64,000 bases of DNA from Variovorax boronicumulans (GTDB taxonomy: Bacteria; Pseudomonadota; Gammaproteobacteria; Burkholderiales; Burkholderiaceae_C). The notes beneath the pieces are model-generated. The model saw only the letters and a program-made list of their open reading frames with translations. It had not been told where the DNA came from and made no database searches. Below are positions 53,459-62,578 of this stretch, in pieces (positions within the stretch are counted from its first letter, which is position 1; every line of letters begins with the position of its first letter). The stretch spans positions 1 to 64,000 of the forward strand of contig NZ_JARXVG010000010.1 of NCBI RefSeq assembly GCF_029892485.1, given 5' to 3'. The position numbers were made by a program, and so were the translations under genes.

Positions 53459-54511
53459 ATGACCTCCAGGTTTTCAGACCGCGAACTCAACTTCCTGGTC
53501 GCCATCAATGTCGTGATCCTCGTGGTCGCGACGGTGCTGTCCAAGGGCGACTTCCTCGACGTCTACAACTTCCAGTCGATGGGCGGCCAGCTGCCCGAGC
53601 TCGGCCTCTTGGCCATGGGCGTGGCGCTGTCGATGATCTCGGGCAACGGCGGCATCGACCTGTCGGGCGTGGCGCTGGCCAACCTGGCCGGGGTGGTTGC
53701 CGCCACGGTGGCGCCGATGCTCGCGGCGCCCGATGCCTCGCCCTGGATCTACACGGCGTGGTTCGCCGTGATCGCGCTGGCGGTGGGCCTGGCGGGCGGG
53801 CTGCTCAACGGGCTGCTGATCGCCCGCGCCGGCCTCACGCCCATTCTTTGCACGCTGGGCACGCAGTTGCTCTACACCGGCTTCGCCGTGGTGCTCACCG
53901 GCGGCTCCAGCCTGCGCGTGGGCGATGCCGAACCGCTCTCGGCCATCGGCAACGAGATGGTGCTGGGCGTGCCGATTCCGTTCGTCATCTTCGTGGCGAT
54001 GCTGCTGGGCGTGGGCTGGCTGCTCAAGCAAAGCCCGTTCGGCATCCGCCTCTTCCTCTTGGGCACCAACGCCAAGGCGGCGCGCTACACGGGCATTTCG
54101 CAGAACCGCATGCTGGTGGCCACCTATGCGCTGTGCGGCGTGCTCGCCGCAGTGGCGGGCGTGATCATCGCGGCCCGCACGGCGAGCGTGAAGTCCGACT
54201 ACGGCAACTCCTACCTGCTCATCGCCATCCTCATCACGGTGATGGCGGGCGTGCGGCCGCAGGGCGGCTACGGGCGCATGACCTGCCTGTTCTTCTCGGC
54301 CGTGGCGCTGCAGCTCTTGTCCAGCACCTTCAACCTGCTGGGCATTTCGAATTTCTTCCGCGATTGCGCCTGGGGACTGCTGCTGCTGTTCTTCCTGGCA
54401 TCGGCACGGCTGAGCCTGGCCGACCTGCGCAGCTTCGTTTCAATTACGCGCTCCAGCGCACCGCCGCACCAGTCCCCTCCTGGCGCGACGCAAAGAACCA
54501 CCGAGGGCTAG
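53459..54511 (+). CDS. Sugar ABC transporter permease (ribose-type)
   Basis: A 350-residue RbsC-like permease with 9-10 hydrophobic segments and the conserved LLAMGVALSMISGNGGIDLSG (TM2-3) and LLNGLLIARAGLTPILCTLGT segments. GTNAKAARYTGI is the cytoplasmic coupling loop typical of the family. The C-terminal 30 residues are polar. It starts 11 bases after the kinase and is the first of two permeases for the same importer. Confidence 0.92.
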   Translation: MTSRFSDRELNFLVAINVVILVVATVLSKGDFLDVYNFQSMGGQLPELGLLAMGVALSMISGNGGIDLSGVALANLAGVVAATVAPMLAAPDASPWIYTAWFAVIALAVGLAGGLLNGLLIARAGLTPILCTLGTQLLYTGFAVVLTGGSSLRVGDAEPLSAIGNEMVLGVPIPFVIFVAMLLGVGWLLKQSPFGIRLFLLGTNAKAARYTGISQNRMLVATYALCGVLAAVAGVIIAARTASVKSDYGNSYLLIAILITVMAGVRPQGGYGRMTCLFFSAVALQLLSSTFNLLGISNFFRDCAWGLLLLFFLASARLSLADLRSFVSITRSSAPPHQSPPGATQRTTEG

Positions 54512-54523
54512 GAGACAAAAGAC

Positions 54524-55528
54524 ATGCTGAAGAAAACAAAGATCGCCTGCACCGTGCTGGCACTGGGCACCGTGGCCTTCGCCTCCGCGCTGCATGCGCA
54601 GGGCAAGCCGCAGGACATCGTCACCGTGGTGAAGATCACCGGCATCAGCTGGTTCAACCGCATGGAAGTGGGCGTGAAGGAATTCGGCGCCAGCACCCCC
54701 GGCGTGGCCACGCGCCAGATCGGCCCGGCCCAGTCGGACGCCGCGCAGCAGCAGCGCCTGATCGAAGACCTGGTGGCCAAGAAGGTCGACGCCATCGCCG
54801 TGGTCTCGATGGACCCGCCCACGCTGGAGCCGGTGCTCAAGCGCGCAATGGAACGCGGCATCAAGGTCGTGACGCACGAGGCCGACAACCAGAAGAACAC
54901 CATGGTCGACATCGAGGCCTTCGACAACACGGCCTACGGCGCGCGCATCAACGAACGCCTGGCCGCCTGCATGGGCCAGCAGGGCAAGTGGACCTCGCTG
55001 GTCGGCTCGCTGGGCAGCCAGTCGCAGGTGCAGTGGGCCGACGGCGGCGCCACCAACGCGAAGAAGTACCCCAAGATGCAGCTGGTCGACGCCAAGAACG
55101 AGTCGCTCAACGACGCCGAAAAGGCCTACGGCAAGGCCAAGGAAATGCTGCGCAAGCACCCCGACCTGAAGGGCTTCCAGGGCTCGTCGTCGCTCGACGT
55201 GCTGGGCATCGGCCGTGCGGTGGAAGAAGCCGGCCTGCAGGGCAAGGTCTGCGTGTACGGCACGGGCCTGCCGAGCGAAGCGGCCAAGTTCCTCGAATCG
55301 GGCGCGGTCGGTGGCATCGCCTTCTGGGACCCGAAGGATGCCGGCATCGTCATGAACAAGGCGGCCAAGATGCTGCTGGACGGCAAGACCATCACCGACG
55401 GCACCGACATGGGCGTGCAGGGCTACAACAAGGTCTCGGTGAAGAAGGGTCCGGGCGTCGGCATCATCGTCACGGGCCAGGCCTGGGTCGAGGTCGACAA
55501 GCAGAACTACAAGAAGTACGCCTTCTGA
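54524..55528 (+). CDS. Periplasmic sugar-binding protein (ribose/AI-2-like)
   Basis: A 334-residue periplasmic binding protein with signal peptide ending ASALHAQGKP. It resembles the RbsB/LsrB/RhaS group: VVKITGISWFNRMEVGVKEFG, QQQRLIEDLVAKKVDAIAVVSMDP and YGTGLPSEAAKFLESGAVGGIAFWDP. The WFNRM and FWDPKDAG parts are reminiscent of AI-2 or rhamnose-type binders rather than of E. coli RbsB. The ligand therefore remains open among pentoses, deoxysugars and related compounds. Confidence 0.9.
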   Translation: MLKKTKIACTVLALGTVAFASALHAQGKPQDIVTVVKITGISWFNRMEVGVKEFGASTPGVATRQIGPAQSDAAQQQRLIEDLVAKKVDAIAVVSMDPPTLEPVLKRAMERGIKVVTHEADNQKNTMVDIEAFDNTAYGARINERLAACMGQQGKWTSLVGSLGSQSQVQWADGGATNAKKYPKMQLVDAKNESLNDAEKAYGKAKEMLRKHPDLKGFQGSSSLDVLGIGRAVEEAGLQGKVCVYGTGLPSEAAKFLESGAVGGIAFWDPKDAGIVMNKAAKMLLDGKTITDGTDMGVQGYNKVSVKKGPGVGIIVTGQAWVEVDKQNYKKYAF

Positions 55529-55549
55529 TCTTCCGGACCTCTTGAGCGT

Positions 55550-57127
55550 ATGACCCTTACCGCGCCTTCCACGCAAGCCCCGGTGCCCGGCACCGGGCGC
55601 CGTGTCTTCCTCGAAGTGCAGGACGTGCACAAGCGCTTCGCGGGCGTGCACGCGCTGCGCGGCATCGACCTCACGATCGAGGCCGGCGAGATCTACCACC
55701 TGCTCGGCGAGAACGGCTGCGGCAAGAGCACGCTCATCAAGATCATCTCGGGCGCGCAGCCGCCGAGCCAGGGGCGCATCGTGATCGATGGCCATCCGCA
55801 CGAATCGCTGTCGCCGCTGGAAGCGCTCACGCTGGGCATCGAGACGGTCTACCAAGACCTGTCGCTGCTGCCGAACATGAGCGTGGCCGAGAACGTCGCG
55901 CTCAGCGAGCAGCTGGTCGCCACCGGCGGCAGGCTCGCGCGGCGCTTCGATCGCAAGGCGGTGGCCGCCACGGCCGTGCGCGCGCTCGAAACAGTGAAGC
56001 TGCCGACCGACGCGGCCTTCCTCGCGCGCCGGGTCGACGAGCTGCCCATCGCCACGCGGCAGCTGGTGGCCATTGCACGCGCGGTGGCGACGCGCGCGCG
56101 CATGGTCATCATGGACGAGCCCACCACCTCGCTCACGCAGAAGGAAGTCGACAACCTCGTGCACGTGGTCGAGCACCTGCGCGCGCAGGGCGTGGCCGTG
56201 CTGTTCGTGAGCCACAAGCTCGACGAATGCATGGCCATGGGCGGCCAGGCCATCGTCTTTCGTGACGGCACGAAGGTCGCACAGGGGCCGATCCGCGATT
56301 TCACCAAGGCCGAGCTCGCGCACTGGATGACCGGCAAGCAGCTCGACGGCGCGCGCTACCGCCACCGCACGCACGGCGGCGACACGCTGCTGAAGGTCGA
56401 GGCGCTCGGTCGCGGCGCGCAGTTCAGCGATGTGAACTTCACGCTGCACAAGGGCGAGATCCTGGGCATCACCGGGCTGCTCGACTCGGGCCGCAACGAA
56501 CTGGCGCTGGCCCTGGCCGGCGTGCAGGCCGCCGACCGCGGGCGCATCGCGCTCGACGGCCGGCAGGTCACGCTGAAGACGCCGAGCGACGGCATTCGCC
56601 AGGGCATCGGCTACGTGCCGGAAGACCGGCTGAGCGAGGGCCTGTTTCTCGACAAGCCGATCCGCGACAACATCGTCACGGCCGTGCTCGGCCGCCTGCG
56701 CGGGCGCTTCGGCGCGCTCGACGGCAAGCAGTGCCAGGCACTGGCCGAACGCACGGTGAGCGAGTTGCAGATCGCCACGCCCGATGTCGACCGGCCGGTG
56801 CAATCGCTCTCGGGCGGCAACCAGCAGCGCGTGCTCATCGGCCGCTGGCTCGCCATCGACCCGCGCGTGCTGATCCTCCACGGCCCCACCGTGGGCGTGG
56901 ACGTGGGCTCCAAGGACACCATCTACCGCATCGTGCAGCGGCTGGCCGAGCAGGGCCTGGGCGTGATCCTGGTGAGCGACGACCTGCAGGAGCTGCTGCA
57001 GAACTGCGACCGCATCCTGCTGATGCGCAAGGGCCGCATCGCCAACGACTTCGACGCGCAGGGCCTGGCCGAGAGCGAGCTCTACCACGCGCTGGTTTCC
57101 GACACCCCTTCTCCCGCATTCTCATGA
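55550..57127 (+). CDS. Sugar ABC transporter ATPase (tandem nucleotide-binding domains)
   Basis: A 525-residue RbsA/XylG-type ATPase with two ABC domains. The first has Walker A GENGCGKSTLIK and VIMDEPTTSLTQKE; its signature region is DELPIATRQLVAIARAVA. The second has a degenerate Walker A (GLLDSGRNELA), as is normal in this family, signature LSGGNQQRV and VLILHGPTVGVDVGSK. The first domain's signature lacks LSGGQ, so the second composite site may be the weaker one. The stop overlaps the next permease's start. Confidence 0.93.
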   Translation: MTLTAPSTQAPVPGTGRRVFLEVQDVHKRFAGVHALRGIDLTIEAGEIYHLLGENGCGKSTLIKIISGAQPPSQGRIVIDGHPHESLSPLEALTLGIETVYQDLSLLPNMSVAENVALSEQLVATGGRLARRFDRKAVAATAVRALETVKLPTDAAFLARRVDELPIATRQLVAIARAVATRARMVIMDEPTTSLTQKEVDNLVHVVEHLRAQGVAVLFVSHKLDECMAMGGQAIVFRDGTKVAQGPIRDFTKAELAHWMTGKQLDGARYRHRTHGGDTLLKVEALGRGAQFSDVNFTLHKGEILGITGLLDSGRNELALALAGVQAADRGRIALDGRQVTLKTPSDGIRQGIGYVPEDRLSEGLFLDKPIRDNIVTAVLGRLRGRFGALDGKQCQALAERTVSELQIATPDVDRPVQSLSGGNQQRVLIGRWLAIDPRVLILHGPTVGVDVGSKDTIYRIVQRLAEQGLGVILVSDDLQELLQNCDRILLMRKGRIANDFDAQGLAESELYHALVSDTPSPAFS

Positions 57128-58176
57128 CGGCTTCCACCATGCAAGCGCATTCCACGACGCCGCCGACCCCGGTTGCGCAAGCGGCCCCCAAGGCACCGGC
57201 CTCCTGGCGCGGCTGGCTCGCGCAGCGCCCCTCGGTCTTCACGCTCGCGCTGATCGTGCTGGTGTGCCTGGCGGTCGGCGCCATCAACCCGGGCTTCTTC
57301 CAGCTGCCGGTGCTGTTCGACATCGTGCGGGCCTGCACGGTGCTCGGGCTCTTTGCGCTGGGCGTGCTGATCGTGCTGGCCGCCGGCGGCATAGACGTGT
57401 CGTTCGCGGCCATCGCCGCGCTCACGATGTACAGCATCACCAAGCTGGTGCTGAACTACTTTCCCGAGGCGCCCATCGCCTTGCTGCTGGCCGCGGGCGC
57501 CGTGAGCGGCGCGGTGCTGGGCGTGTTCAACGGCCTCCTGGTGCACTGGCTCAAGGCCCCGTCGCTGATCGTGACCATCGGCACGCAGTACCTCTACCGC
57601 GGCATCCTGCTGACGTTCGTGGGCACCGTGTTCTTCATGAACGTGCCCGCGCCGATGGACGCGTTCGGCAAGCTCGCGCTCTGGCGCTTCGACACCGCGC
57701 AGGGCCTGCACGTGGTGCTGCCCGCCACGGTGCTGGTGCTGGCCGGCGCGGCGGTGCTGACGTGGTGGCTGCTGAACCGCACGCTCATCGGCCGCGCGGT
57801 GTACGCCATCGGCGGCAGCCTCGCGATTGCCGAGCGGCTGGGCTACAACCTGCGCACGGTGCACATCTTCGTGTTCGCGTACGCGGGCTTCCTGTCGGGG
57901 CTGGCGGGCATCGTGCACGTCTCGAGCACGCGGCTGGCGAACCCCTTCGACCTGGTGGGCAACGAGCTGGACGTGATCGCCGCCGTGATCCTGGGCGGCG
58001 CGCGCATCACCGGCGGCAGCGGCACCGTGGGCGGCACGCTGCTGGGCGTGGTGCTGGTCACGCTGATCAACAACGTGCTGATCCTGGCCGGCGTGCCGAG
58101 CACCTGGCAGAAGGTGATCATCGGGGCGTTCATCCTGGTGGCCGGGGCCTGCTTCGCCATGCGCAAGCAGGGCTGA
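57124..58176 (+). CDS. Sugar ABC transporter permease (second subunit)
   Basis: A 350-residue permease with an N-terminal Pro/Ala-rich tail of about 35 residues and about nine membrane helices. Family segments are LGVLIVLAAGGIDVSFAAIAAL, GVFNGLLVHWLKAPSLIVTIGTQYL and GGARITGGSGTVGGTLLGV. Its ATG overlaps the ATPase stop. Together with the first permease it would form a heterodimeric channel. Confidence 0.92.
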   Translation: MTASTMQAHSTTPPTPVAQAAPKAPASWRGWLAQRPSVFTLALIVLVCLAVGAINPGFFQLPVLFDIVRACTVLGLFALGVLIVLAAGGIDVSFAAIAALTMYSITKLVLNYFPEAPIALLLAAGAVSGAVLGVFNGLLVHWLKAPSLIVTIGTQYLYRGILLTFVGTVFFMNVPAPMDAFGKLALWRFDTAQGLHVVLPATVLVLAGAAVLTWWLLNRTLIGRAVYAIGGSLAIAERLGYNLRTVHIFVFAYAGFLSGLAGIVHVSSTRLANPFDLVGNELDVIAAVILGGARITGGSGTVGGTLLGVVLVTLINNVLILAGVPSTWQKVIIGAFILVAGACFAMRKQG

Positions 58177-58183
58177 GCATCGC

Positions 58184-58203
58184 GCCGGGCCGGCCGGCCC
58201 GGC
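58184..58203. terminator. Perfect GC palindrome between convergent genes, possible bidirectional terminator
   Basis: GCCGGGCCGG at 58184-58193 and CCGGCCCGGC at 58194-58203 form a 20-base perfect palindrome eight bases after the permease stop and eight bases before the TTT gene stop. It has no T-run, so it is not a standard intrinsic terminator, but the position suggests a transcript end structure for both strands. Confidence 0.45.
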
Positions 58204-58210
58204 AATCGCT

Positions 58211-59191
58211 TCAGTCGGCCACCGCGCCCGACTTCTTCACCAGCTCGGCCCAGCGCGGAATTTCCCTGGCCATGAAGTCGCGCAGTTCTTCCGGCGTGCT
58301 GCCGACGATCTCCATCGCCAGTTGGTCCGAGAGCCTGGCCCGCACATCGGGCTGCTTGAGCGCCTTCACGATCTCGGCATTGAGGCGCTGCACGATCGGT
58401 TGAGGGGTGCCCTTGGGCGCATACACCGCCTGCCACGACGACATCTCGAAACCGGGAATGCCGGACTCGATCATGGTCGGCAGATCGGGCACCAGCGCGA
58501 TGCGCTTGCCGGTGGTCACGGCCAGCAGCTTGAGCTTGCCGCTCTTGACCATCGGCAATGCGGCCGTCACCTGGTCGAACATGAAAGGCACCTGCCCCGC
58601 GGCCACGTCGGTCAGTGCGGGCGGCGTGCCCTTGTACGGCACATGGGTGAGCTTCACGCCGATGAGTTCGGCGAACATCTCGCCGGCCAGGTGGGTGGAG
58701 GTGCCGGCGCCGGAGGAAGCGAAGATGCGCTTGCTCTCGTCCTTCTTCAGCAGCGCCACCAGTTCGGCCACCGAGTTCACGCCGAGCTGGCTGTTGACGA
58801 TGAGCACGTTGGGCAGGCGCGCGACCAGCGAGACGGGCTCGAAGTCCTTCATCGGGTCGTAGGGCAGCTTCTTGTAGAGGCTGGCGTTGATGGCGTGCGT
58901 GCTGATGGTCCCGCCGAAGAGCGTGTAGCCGTCCGGCGCGGCCCTTGCCACGTAGGCGGCACCGATGCCGCCGGCCTGCCCGGGCTTGTTGTCGACCACC
59001 ACCGACTGCTTGAGGCTCTCGCCCAGCTTCTGGGCCAGCGTGCGGCCCACGATGTCGGTGGAGCCGCCCGGGGTGAAGGGCACCACATAGACGATGGGCT
59101 TGGCGGCGGGCCATTCCGGAGCCTGGGCCGATGCAAGCGCTGGGGCGAGCGCGGCCGAAAGCAGCGCCGCGGCGAGGCAGATGAAACGCAT
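58211..59191 (-). CDS. TTT-type (Bug) periplasmic substrate-binding protein
   Basis: A 326-residue Bug protein with signal peptide ending ALASAQAPEWP, then KPIVYVVPFTPGGSTDIVGR and the second ligand-loop segment GGTISTHAINASLYKKLPYD. It is the last gene of the minus-strand dehydratase-RraA-TTT unit. No TctA/TctB membrane genes are nearby, so it depends on a transporter elsewhere or has a sensing role. The ligand is likely an aldonic or related sugar acid given the dehydratase. Confidence 0.93.
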   Translation of the reverse strand: MRFICLAAALLSAALAPALASAQAPEWPAAKPIVYVVPFTPGGSTDIVGRTLAQKLGESLKQSVVVDNKPGQAGGIGAAYVARAAPDGYTLFGGTISTHAINASLYKKLPYDPMKDFEPVSLVARLPNVLIVNSQLGVNSVAELVALLKKDESKRIFASSGAGTSTHLAGEMFAELIGVKLTHVPYKGTPPALTDVAAGQVPFMFDQVTAALPMVKSGKLKLLAVTTGKRIALVPDLPTMIESGIPGFEMSSWQAVYAPKGTPQPIVQRLNAEIVKALKQPDVRARLSDQLAMEIVGSTPEELRDFMAREIPRWAELVKKSGAVAD

Positions 59192-59222
59192 GTCTTGTCT
59201 CCGTGGATTCTTGTGGATGGGC

Positions 59223-59933
59223 TCAGCGGCCCCTGGCCTGGCGCCACGTGGCGAAGTCGCTGCGGCTGCGCTCGTCGGTGGGCGGATACAGGCCGAGGAT
59301 GGAACGGCCCTCGAGCACCATGTCCTGCACGAAATCCTCGAAGACGGTCATCTCCGTCGCTTCGGCCGCGACTTCGTCGGCCATGTGGGCCGGGATGACG
59401 ATCACGCCCTCGGCATCGCCCACGACCACGTCGCCTGGGAACACGGGCGCATCGCCGCAGCCGATCGGCACGTTGATGTCGATGGCCTGGTGCAGCGTGA
59501 GATTGGTCGGCGCGCTGGCGCGGTGGTGGTAGGCCGCGAAGCCGAGCTTCGCGATGTCGGGACTGTCGCGAAAGCCACCGTCGGTCACCACGCCGGCCAC
59601 GCCGCGCTTCATGAGCCGCGTGACCAGGATGCCGCCGGCCGATGCGGCGCGCGCGTCCTTGCGGCTGTCGATCACCAGCACGGCGCCCTCGGGGCACTCC
59701 TCCACCGCCTTGCGCTGCGGATGGCCGCGATCAAGGAAGACGCTGATCGGGTTCAGGTCTTCGCGCGCCGGCATGTAGCGCAGCGTGAAGGCCTCGCCCA
59801 CCATGTTGGGCAGGCCGGGGTTGAGCGGCCGCACGTCCTGGATGAACTGGTTGCGCAGGCCGCGCTTGAACAGGGCCGTGCACAGGGTGGCGGTGCTCAC
59901 CTTCATGAGCTGCTCGCGGGTGGCGGGATTCAC
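59223..59933 (-). CDS. RraA-family protein, probable 2-oxo acid aldolase of a sugar-acid pathway
   Basis: A 236-residue RraA-fold protein with GVAGVVTDGGFRDSPDIAKLGF, the Arg-Asp active-site motif of the class II aldolase branch, and the C-terminal IGCGDAPVFPGDVVVGDAEGVIVIP. The neighbouring dehydratase would supply a 2-keto-3-deoxy sugar acid, which an aldolase of this fold could split. Databases often label such proteins ribonuclease activity regulator; the catabolic setting argues against that. It starts 46 bases after the dehydratase. Confidence 0.88.
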   Translation of the reverse strand: MNPATREQLMKVSTATLCTALFKRGLRNQFIQDVRPLNPGLPNMVGEAFTLRYMPAREDLNPISVFLDRGHPQRKAVEECPEGAVLVIDSRKDARAASAGGILVTRLMKRGVAGVVTDGGFRDSPDIAKLGFAAYHHRASAPTNLTLHQAIDINVPIGCGDAPVFPGDVVVGDAEGVIVIPAHMADEVAAEATEMTVFEDFVQDMVLEGRSILGLYPPTDERSRSDFATWRQARGR

Positions 59934-59979
59934 GTGATGTCTCCGTTCTCGGTCGAATTGATGGGGGATGAAAGGCGGA

Positions 59980-61707
59980 TCAGAAGATGTCGGGCTCCGG
60001 CACCGGCTTGCCGAAGGTGGTCTCCAGGAAGTCGAAGTCGCAGCCCTCGTTGGCCTGCAGGATGTGACGGCCGAACATCCATCCGTAGCCGCGCTCGTAG
60101 CGCGGCGGTGGCGGCGTCCACAGGGCCTTGCGGCGGGCGAGTTCCTCGTCGTCGATCTCCAGATGGATGCGCCGCGCGGGCACGTCCACGGTGATGCGGT
60201 CGCCGGTCTTCACCAGCGCGAGCGGCCCGCCGATGGCGGCCTCGGGCGAGCAGTGCAGCAGGCAGCCGCCGTAGCTCGTGCCGCTCATGCGGGCGTCGGA
60301 CAGGCGCAGCATGTCTTTCACGCCCTGCTTGAGCAGCTTGGTCGGAATCGGCAACATGCCCCACTCGGGCATGCCGGCGCCGCGCGGGCCGGCGTTGCGC
60401 AGCACCAGGATGTCGTCGCCCGTCACGTCGAGCTCGGGGTCTTCCACCGCCTTCTTGAGCGCGGGATAGTCGTCGAACACCAGCGCACGGCCGCTGTGCC
60501 GCAGCAGGTGCGGCGCACAGGCGCTGGGCTTGATCACCACGCCGTCGGGCGCCAGGTTGCCGCGCAGCACGGCCAGGGCGCCTTCGGCGTAGATGGGATT
60601 GGCAAGCGGCCGGATCACGTCGTCGTTGTAGACCTCGGCGCCTTCGATGTTCTCGCCGAGCGTGCGGCCGTTGACGGTGCGCGCATCGACCTGCAGATGG
60701 CCGCGGATGCGCTCCAGCATCGCGGGCAGTCCGCCGGCGTAGAAGAAGTCCTCCATCAGGTAGGCGTCGCCGCTGGGCCGGATGTTGGCGATCACGGGCA
60801 CGCGGCGGCTGAAGGCGTCGAAGTCGTCCAGGCTCACCGCATGGCCGGCGCGGCGCGACATCGCGATCAGGTGCACGACGGCATTGGTGCTGCAGCCCAT
60901 GGCCATCGCGCAGGCGATGCCGTTCTCGAAGCTGGCGCGCGTGAGCAGCCTGGCAGGTGCGAGGTCTTCCCACACCATTTCGACGATGCGGCGGCCGCAG
61001 TCGGCGCTCATGCGGATGTGGTTGGCGTCCGCGGCCGGAATGCTGGAGGCGCCGGGCAGTGTCAGGCCCACCGCCTCGGCAATGCCCATCATGGTGGCCG
61101 CCGTGCCCATGGTCATGCAGGTGCCCTGGCTGCGCGCAATGCCGGCCTCCATCTCGGCCCAGGCCTGCTCGCCGAGCCGGCCGGCGCGGCGCTCGTCCCA
61201 GTACTTGAAGGCATCGGAGCCGGAGCCCAGCACCTTGCCCTTCCAGTTGCCGCGCAGCATGGGGCCGGCGGGCAGGTAGATGAAGGGAACGCCCATGCTG
61301 ATCGCGCCCATCACGAGGCCGGGCGTGGTCTTGTCGCAGCCGCCCATCAGCACCGCGCCGTCGATGGGGTGGCTGCGCAGCAGCTCTTCCGTTTCCATCG
61401 CGAGGAAGTTGCGATAGAGCATCGTGGTGGGCTTGACCATGCTCTCCGAGAGCGAGATCGCCGGCAGCTCCAGCGGGAAGCCGCCCGCCTGCAGGACGCC
61501 GCGCTTGACGTCGTCCACCCGTTGCTTGAAGTGCGAGTGGCACTGGTTGGCATCGCTCCAGGTGTTGACGATGGCGATCACCGGCTTGCCCATCCAGTCG
61601 GCATGGCTGTAGCCCATCTGCAGCACGCGCGAGCGATGGCCGAAGGAGCGGAAGTCATCGGGCGCAAACCAGCGGGCGCTGCGCAGGGATTCGTAGGTGC
61701 GTTTCAT
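59980..61707 (-). CDS. IlvD/Edd family dehydratase, sugar-acid (arabinonate-like) type
   Basis: A 575-residue Fe-S dehydratase. Cluster Cys residues lie in MGGCDKTTPG and SQGTCMTMGTAATMMG, followed by SIPAADANHIRMS. SDARMSGTSYGGCLLHCSPEA is the late active-site motif. The opening KRTYESLRSARWFAPDDFRSFGHRSR fits aldonate dehydratases (L-arabinonate, D-xylonate or fuconate) rather than IlvD itself. The ATG at 61707 is preferred; a GTG eight codons upstream is in frame. Regulated together with the RraA and TTT genes by the divergent GntR gene. Confidence 0.9.
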   Translation of the reverse strand: MKRTYESLRSARWFAPDDFRSFGHRSRVLQMGYSHADWMGKPVIAIVNTWSDANQCHSHFKQRVDDVKRGVLQAGGFPLELPAISLSESMVKPTTMLYRNFLAMETEELLRSHPIDGAVLMGGCDKTTPGLVMGAISMGVPFIYLPAGPMLRGNWKGKVLGSGSDAFKYWDERRAGRLGEQAWAEMEAGIARSQGTCMTMGTAATMMGIAEAVGLTLPGASSIPAADANHIRMSADCGRRIVEMVWEDLAPARLLTRASFENGIACAMAMGCSTNAVVHLIAMSRRAGHAVSLDDFDAFSRRVPVIANIRPSGDAYLMEDFFYAGGLPAMLERIRGHLQVDARTVNGRTLGENIEGAEVYNDDVIRPLANPIYAEGALAVLRGNLAPDGVVIKPSACAPHLLRHSGRALVFDDYPALKKAVEDPELDVTGDDILVLRNAGPRGAGMPEWGMLPIPTKLLKQGVKDMLRLSDARMSGTSYGGCLLHCSPEAAIGGPLALVKTGDRITVDVPARRIHLEIDDEELARRKALWTPPPPRYERGYGWMFGRHILQANEGCDFDFLETTFGKPVPEPDIF

Positions 61708-61771
61708 CAGGGGGGACTCCAGGATGCGCACCGTGCGTGCGCCCTTGCCGGGGGCAATTTGGCAATTAAAA

Positions 61772-61787
61772 CACTAGTATATTAGTG
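61772..61787. promoter_or_regulatory. Palindromic operator, probably for the GntR/FCD regulator
   Basis: CACTA (61772-61776), six bases, TAGTG (61783-61787); extended, it is a 16-base palindrome with a single mismatched pair and an AT centre. It lies between the divergent dehydratase and regulator genes, just five bases before the regulator's ATG, so the regulator may have little or no leader. Confidence 0.7.
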
Positions 61788-61792
61788 CGTCA

Positions 61793-62500
61793 ATGACACA
61801 ATCGCCCGCGATGAGTGCCGCCCCCAAGATCCGAATCGACCGCACCCGCCTTGCCGCGCCGCAAGTGCTGGAGAGGCTGCGCGAGGCCATCCTGTCGATC
61901 GAACTCGTTCCGGGGACCGTGCTCGTGCGGCAGGAGCTGGCCGACCGCTTCGGGGTGAGCCAGACGCCGGTGCGCGAGGCGCTTCTGCGATTGAGCGAGG
62001 AAGGGCTGGTGGACGTGTACCCGCAGCACGCGACGCTGGTCAGCCGCATCGACATTGCCGCGGCGCGCGAGGCGCACTTCCTGCGCCGCTCCATCGAACT
62101 GGAACTCGTGCACCAGCTGGCGCAGCAAGACTCACAAGGATTGGTCGCGCAGCTGAAGGCCATCATCGCCCAGCAGGCAGCGCTGTCGGCGGGACAACGC
62201 TATGGCGATTTCGTCGAGGCCGATCGCGTCTTCCATCGGCTGATGTACGAAGCCGGCGACGTGCTCGGCCTGTGGGACCTCGTGGGCCGAGTGTCGGGCC
62301 ACGTCGACCGGCTGCGCCGCCTGCACCTGCCCACTGCCGGCAAGACCGAGGCGATCCTGCGCGACCACCGCGCCATCGTCCGCGCCATCGAGGCACAGGA
62401 TCCGGCGGCCGCCCAGGCGGCGCTTCGCAAGCACCTGTCGGGAACGCTCAGCGCGGTGAACGAGATCTGCAAGCAGCACCCCGACTACGTGCTGGTCTGA
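61793..62500 (+). CDS. GntR-family (FCD-domain) transcriptional regulator
   Basis: A 235-residue FadR-subfamily regulator. The winged helix (about 15-80) has VLERLREAILSIELVPGTVLVRQELADRFGVSQTPVREALLRL. The FCD effector domain is helical with ARRAHFLRRSIE-like REAHFLRRSIELELVHQL, FHRLMYEAGD and the late metal-site His in LRDHRAIVRAIEAQD. FCD proteins often bind Zn and carboxylate ligands. It is divergent from the dehydratase operon. The ATG at 61811 is an alternative start. Confidence 0.92.
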   Translation: MTQSPAMSAAPKIRIDRTRLAAPQVLERLREAILSIELVPGTVLVRQELADRFGVSQTPVREALLRLSEEGLVDVYPQHATLVSRIDIAAAREAHFLRRSIELELVHQLAQQDSQGLVAQLKAIIAQQAALSAGQRYGDFVEADRVFHRLMYEAGDVLGLWDLVGRVSGHVDRLRRLHLPTAGKTEAILRDHRAIVRAIEAQDPAAAQAALRKHLSGTLSAVNEICKQHPDYVLV

Positions 62501-62522
62501 AACCGGGGGGGAAGCGCGGCCG

Positions 62523-62546
62523 AAAAAAAACGGCCCGAAGGCCGTT
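62523..62546 (-). terminator. Rho-independent terminator of the HU-like gene
   Basis: On the minus strand, AACGGCC and GGCCGTT pair around a TTCG tetraloop (plus-strand coordinates 62529-62535 and 62540-62546) and are followed by eight T. It lies 32 bases after the HU-like gene's stop. Confidence 0.93.
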
Positions 62547-62578
62547 GGATCATTCCGCAGCGCGTGCTGCGCAAGAGA

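Noticed and set aside
54440..57088. 882-codon minus-strand open frame
   Set aside because: It is antisense to the binding protein and ATPase genes, which have complete family motifs.
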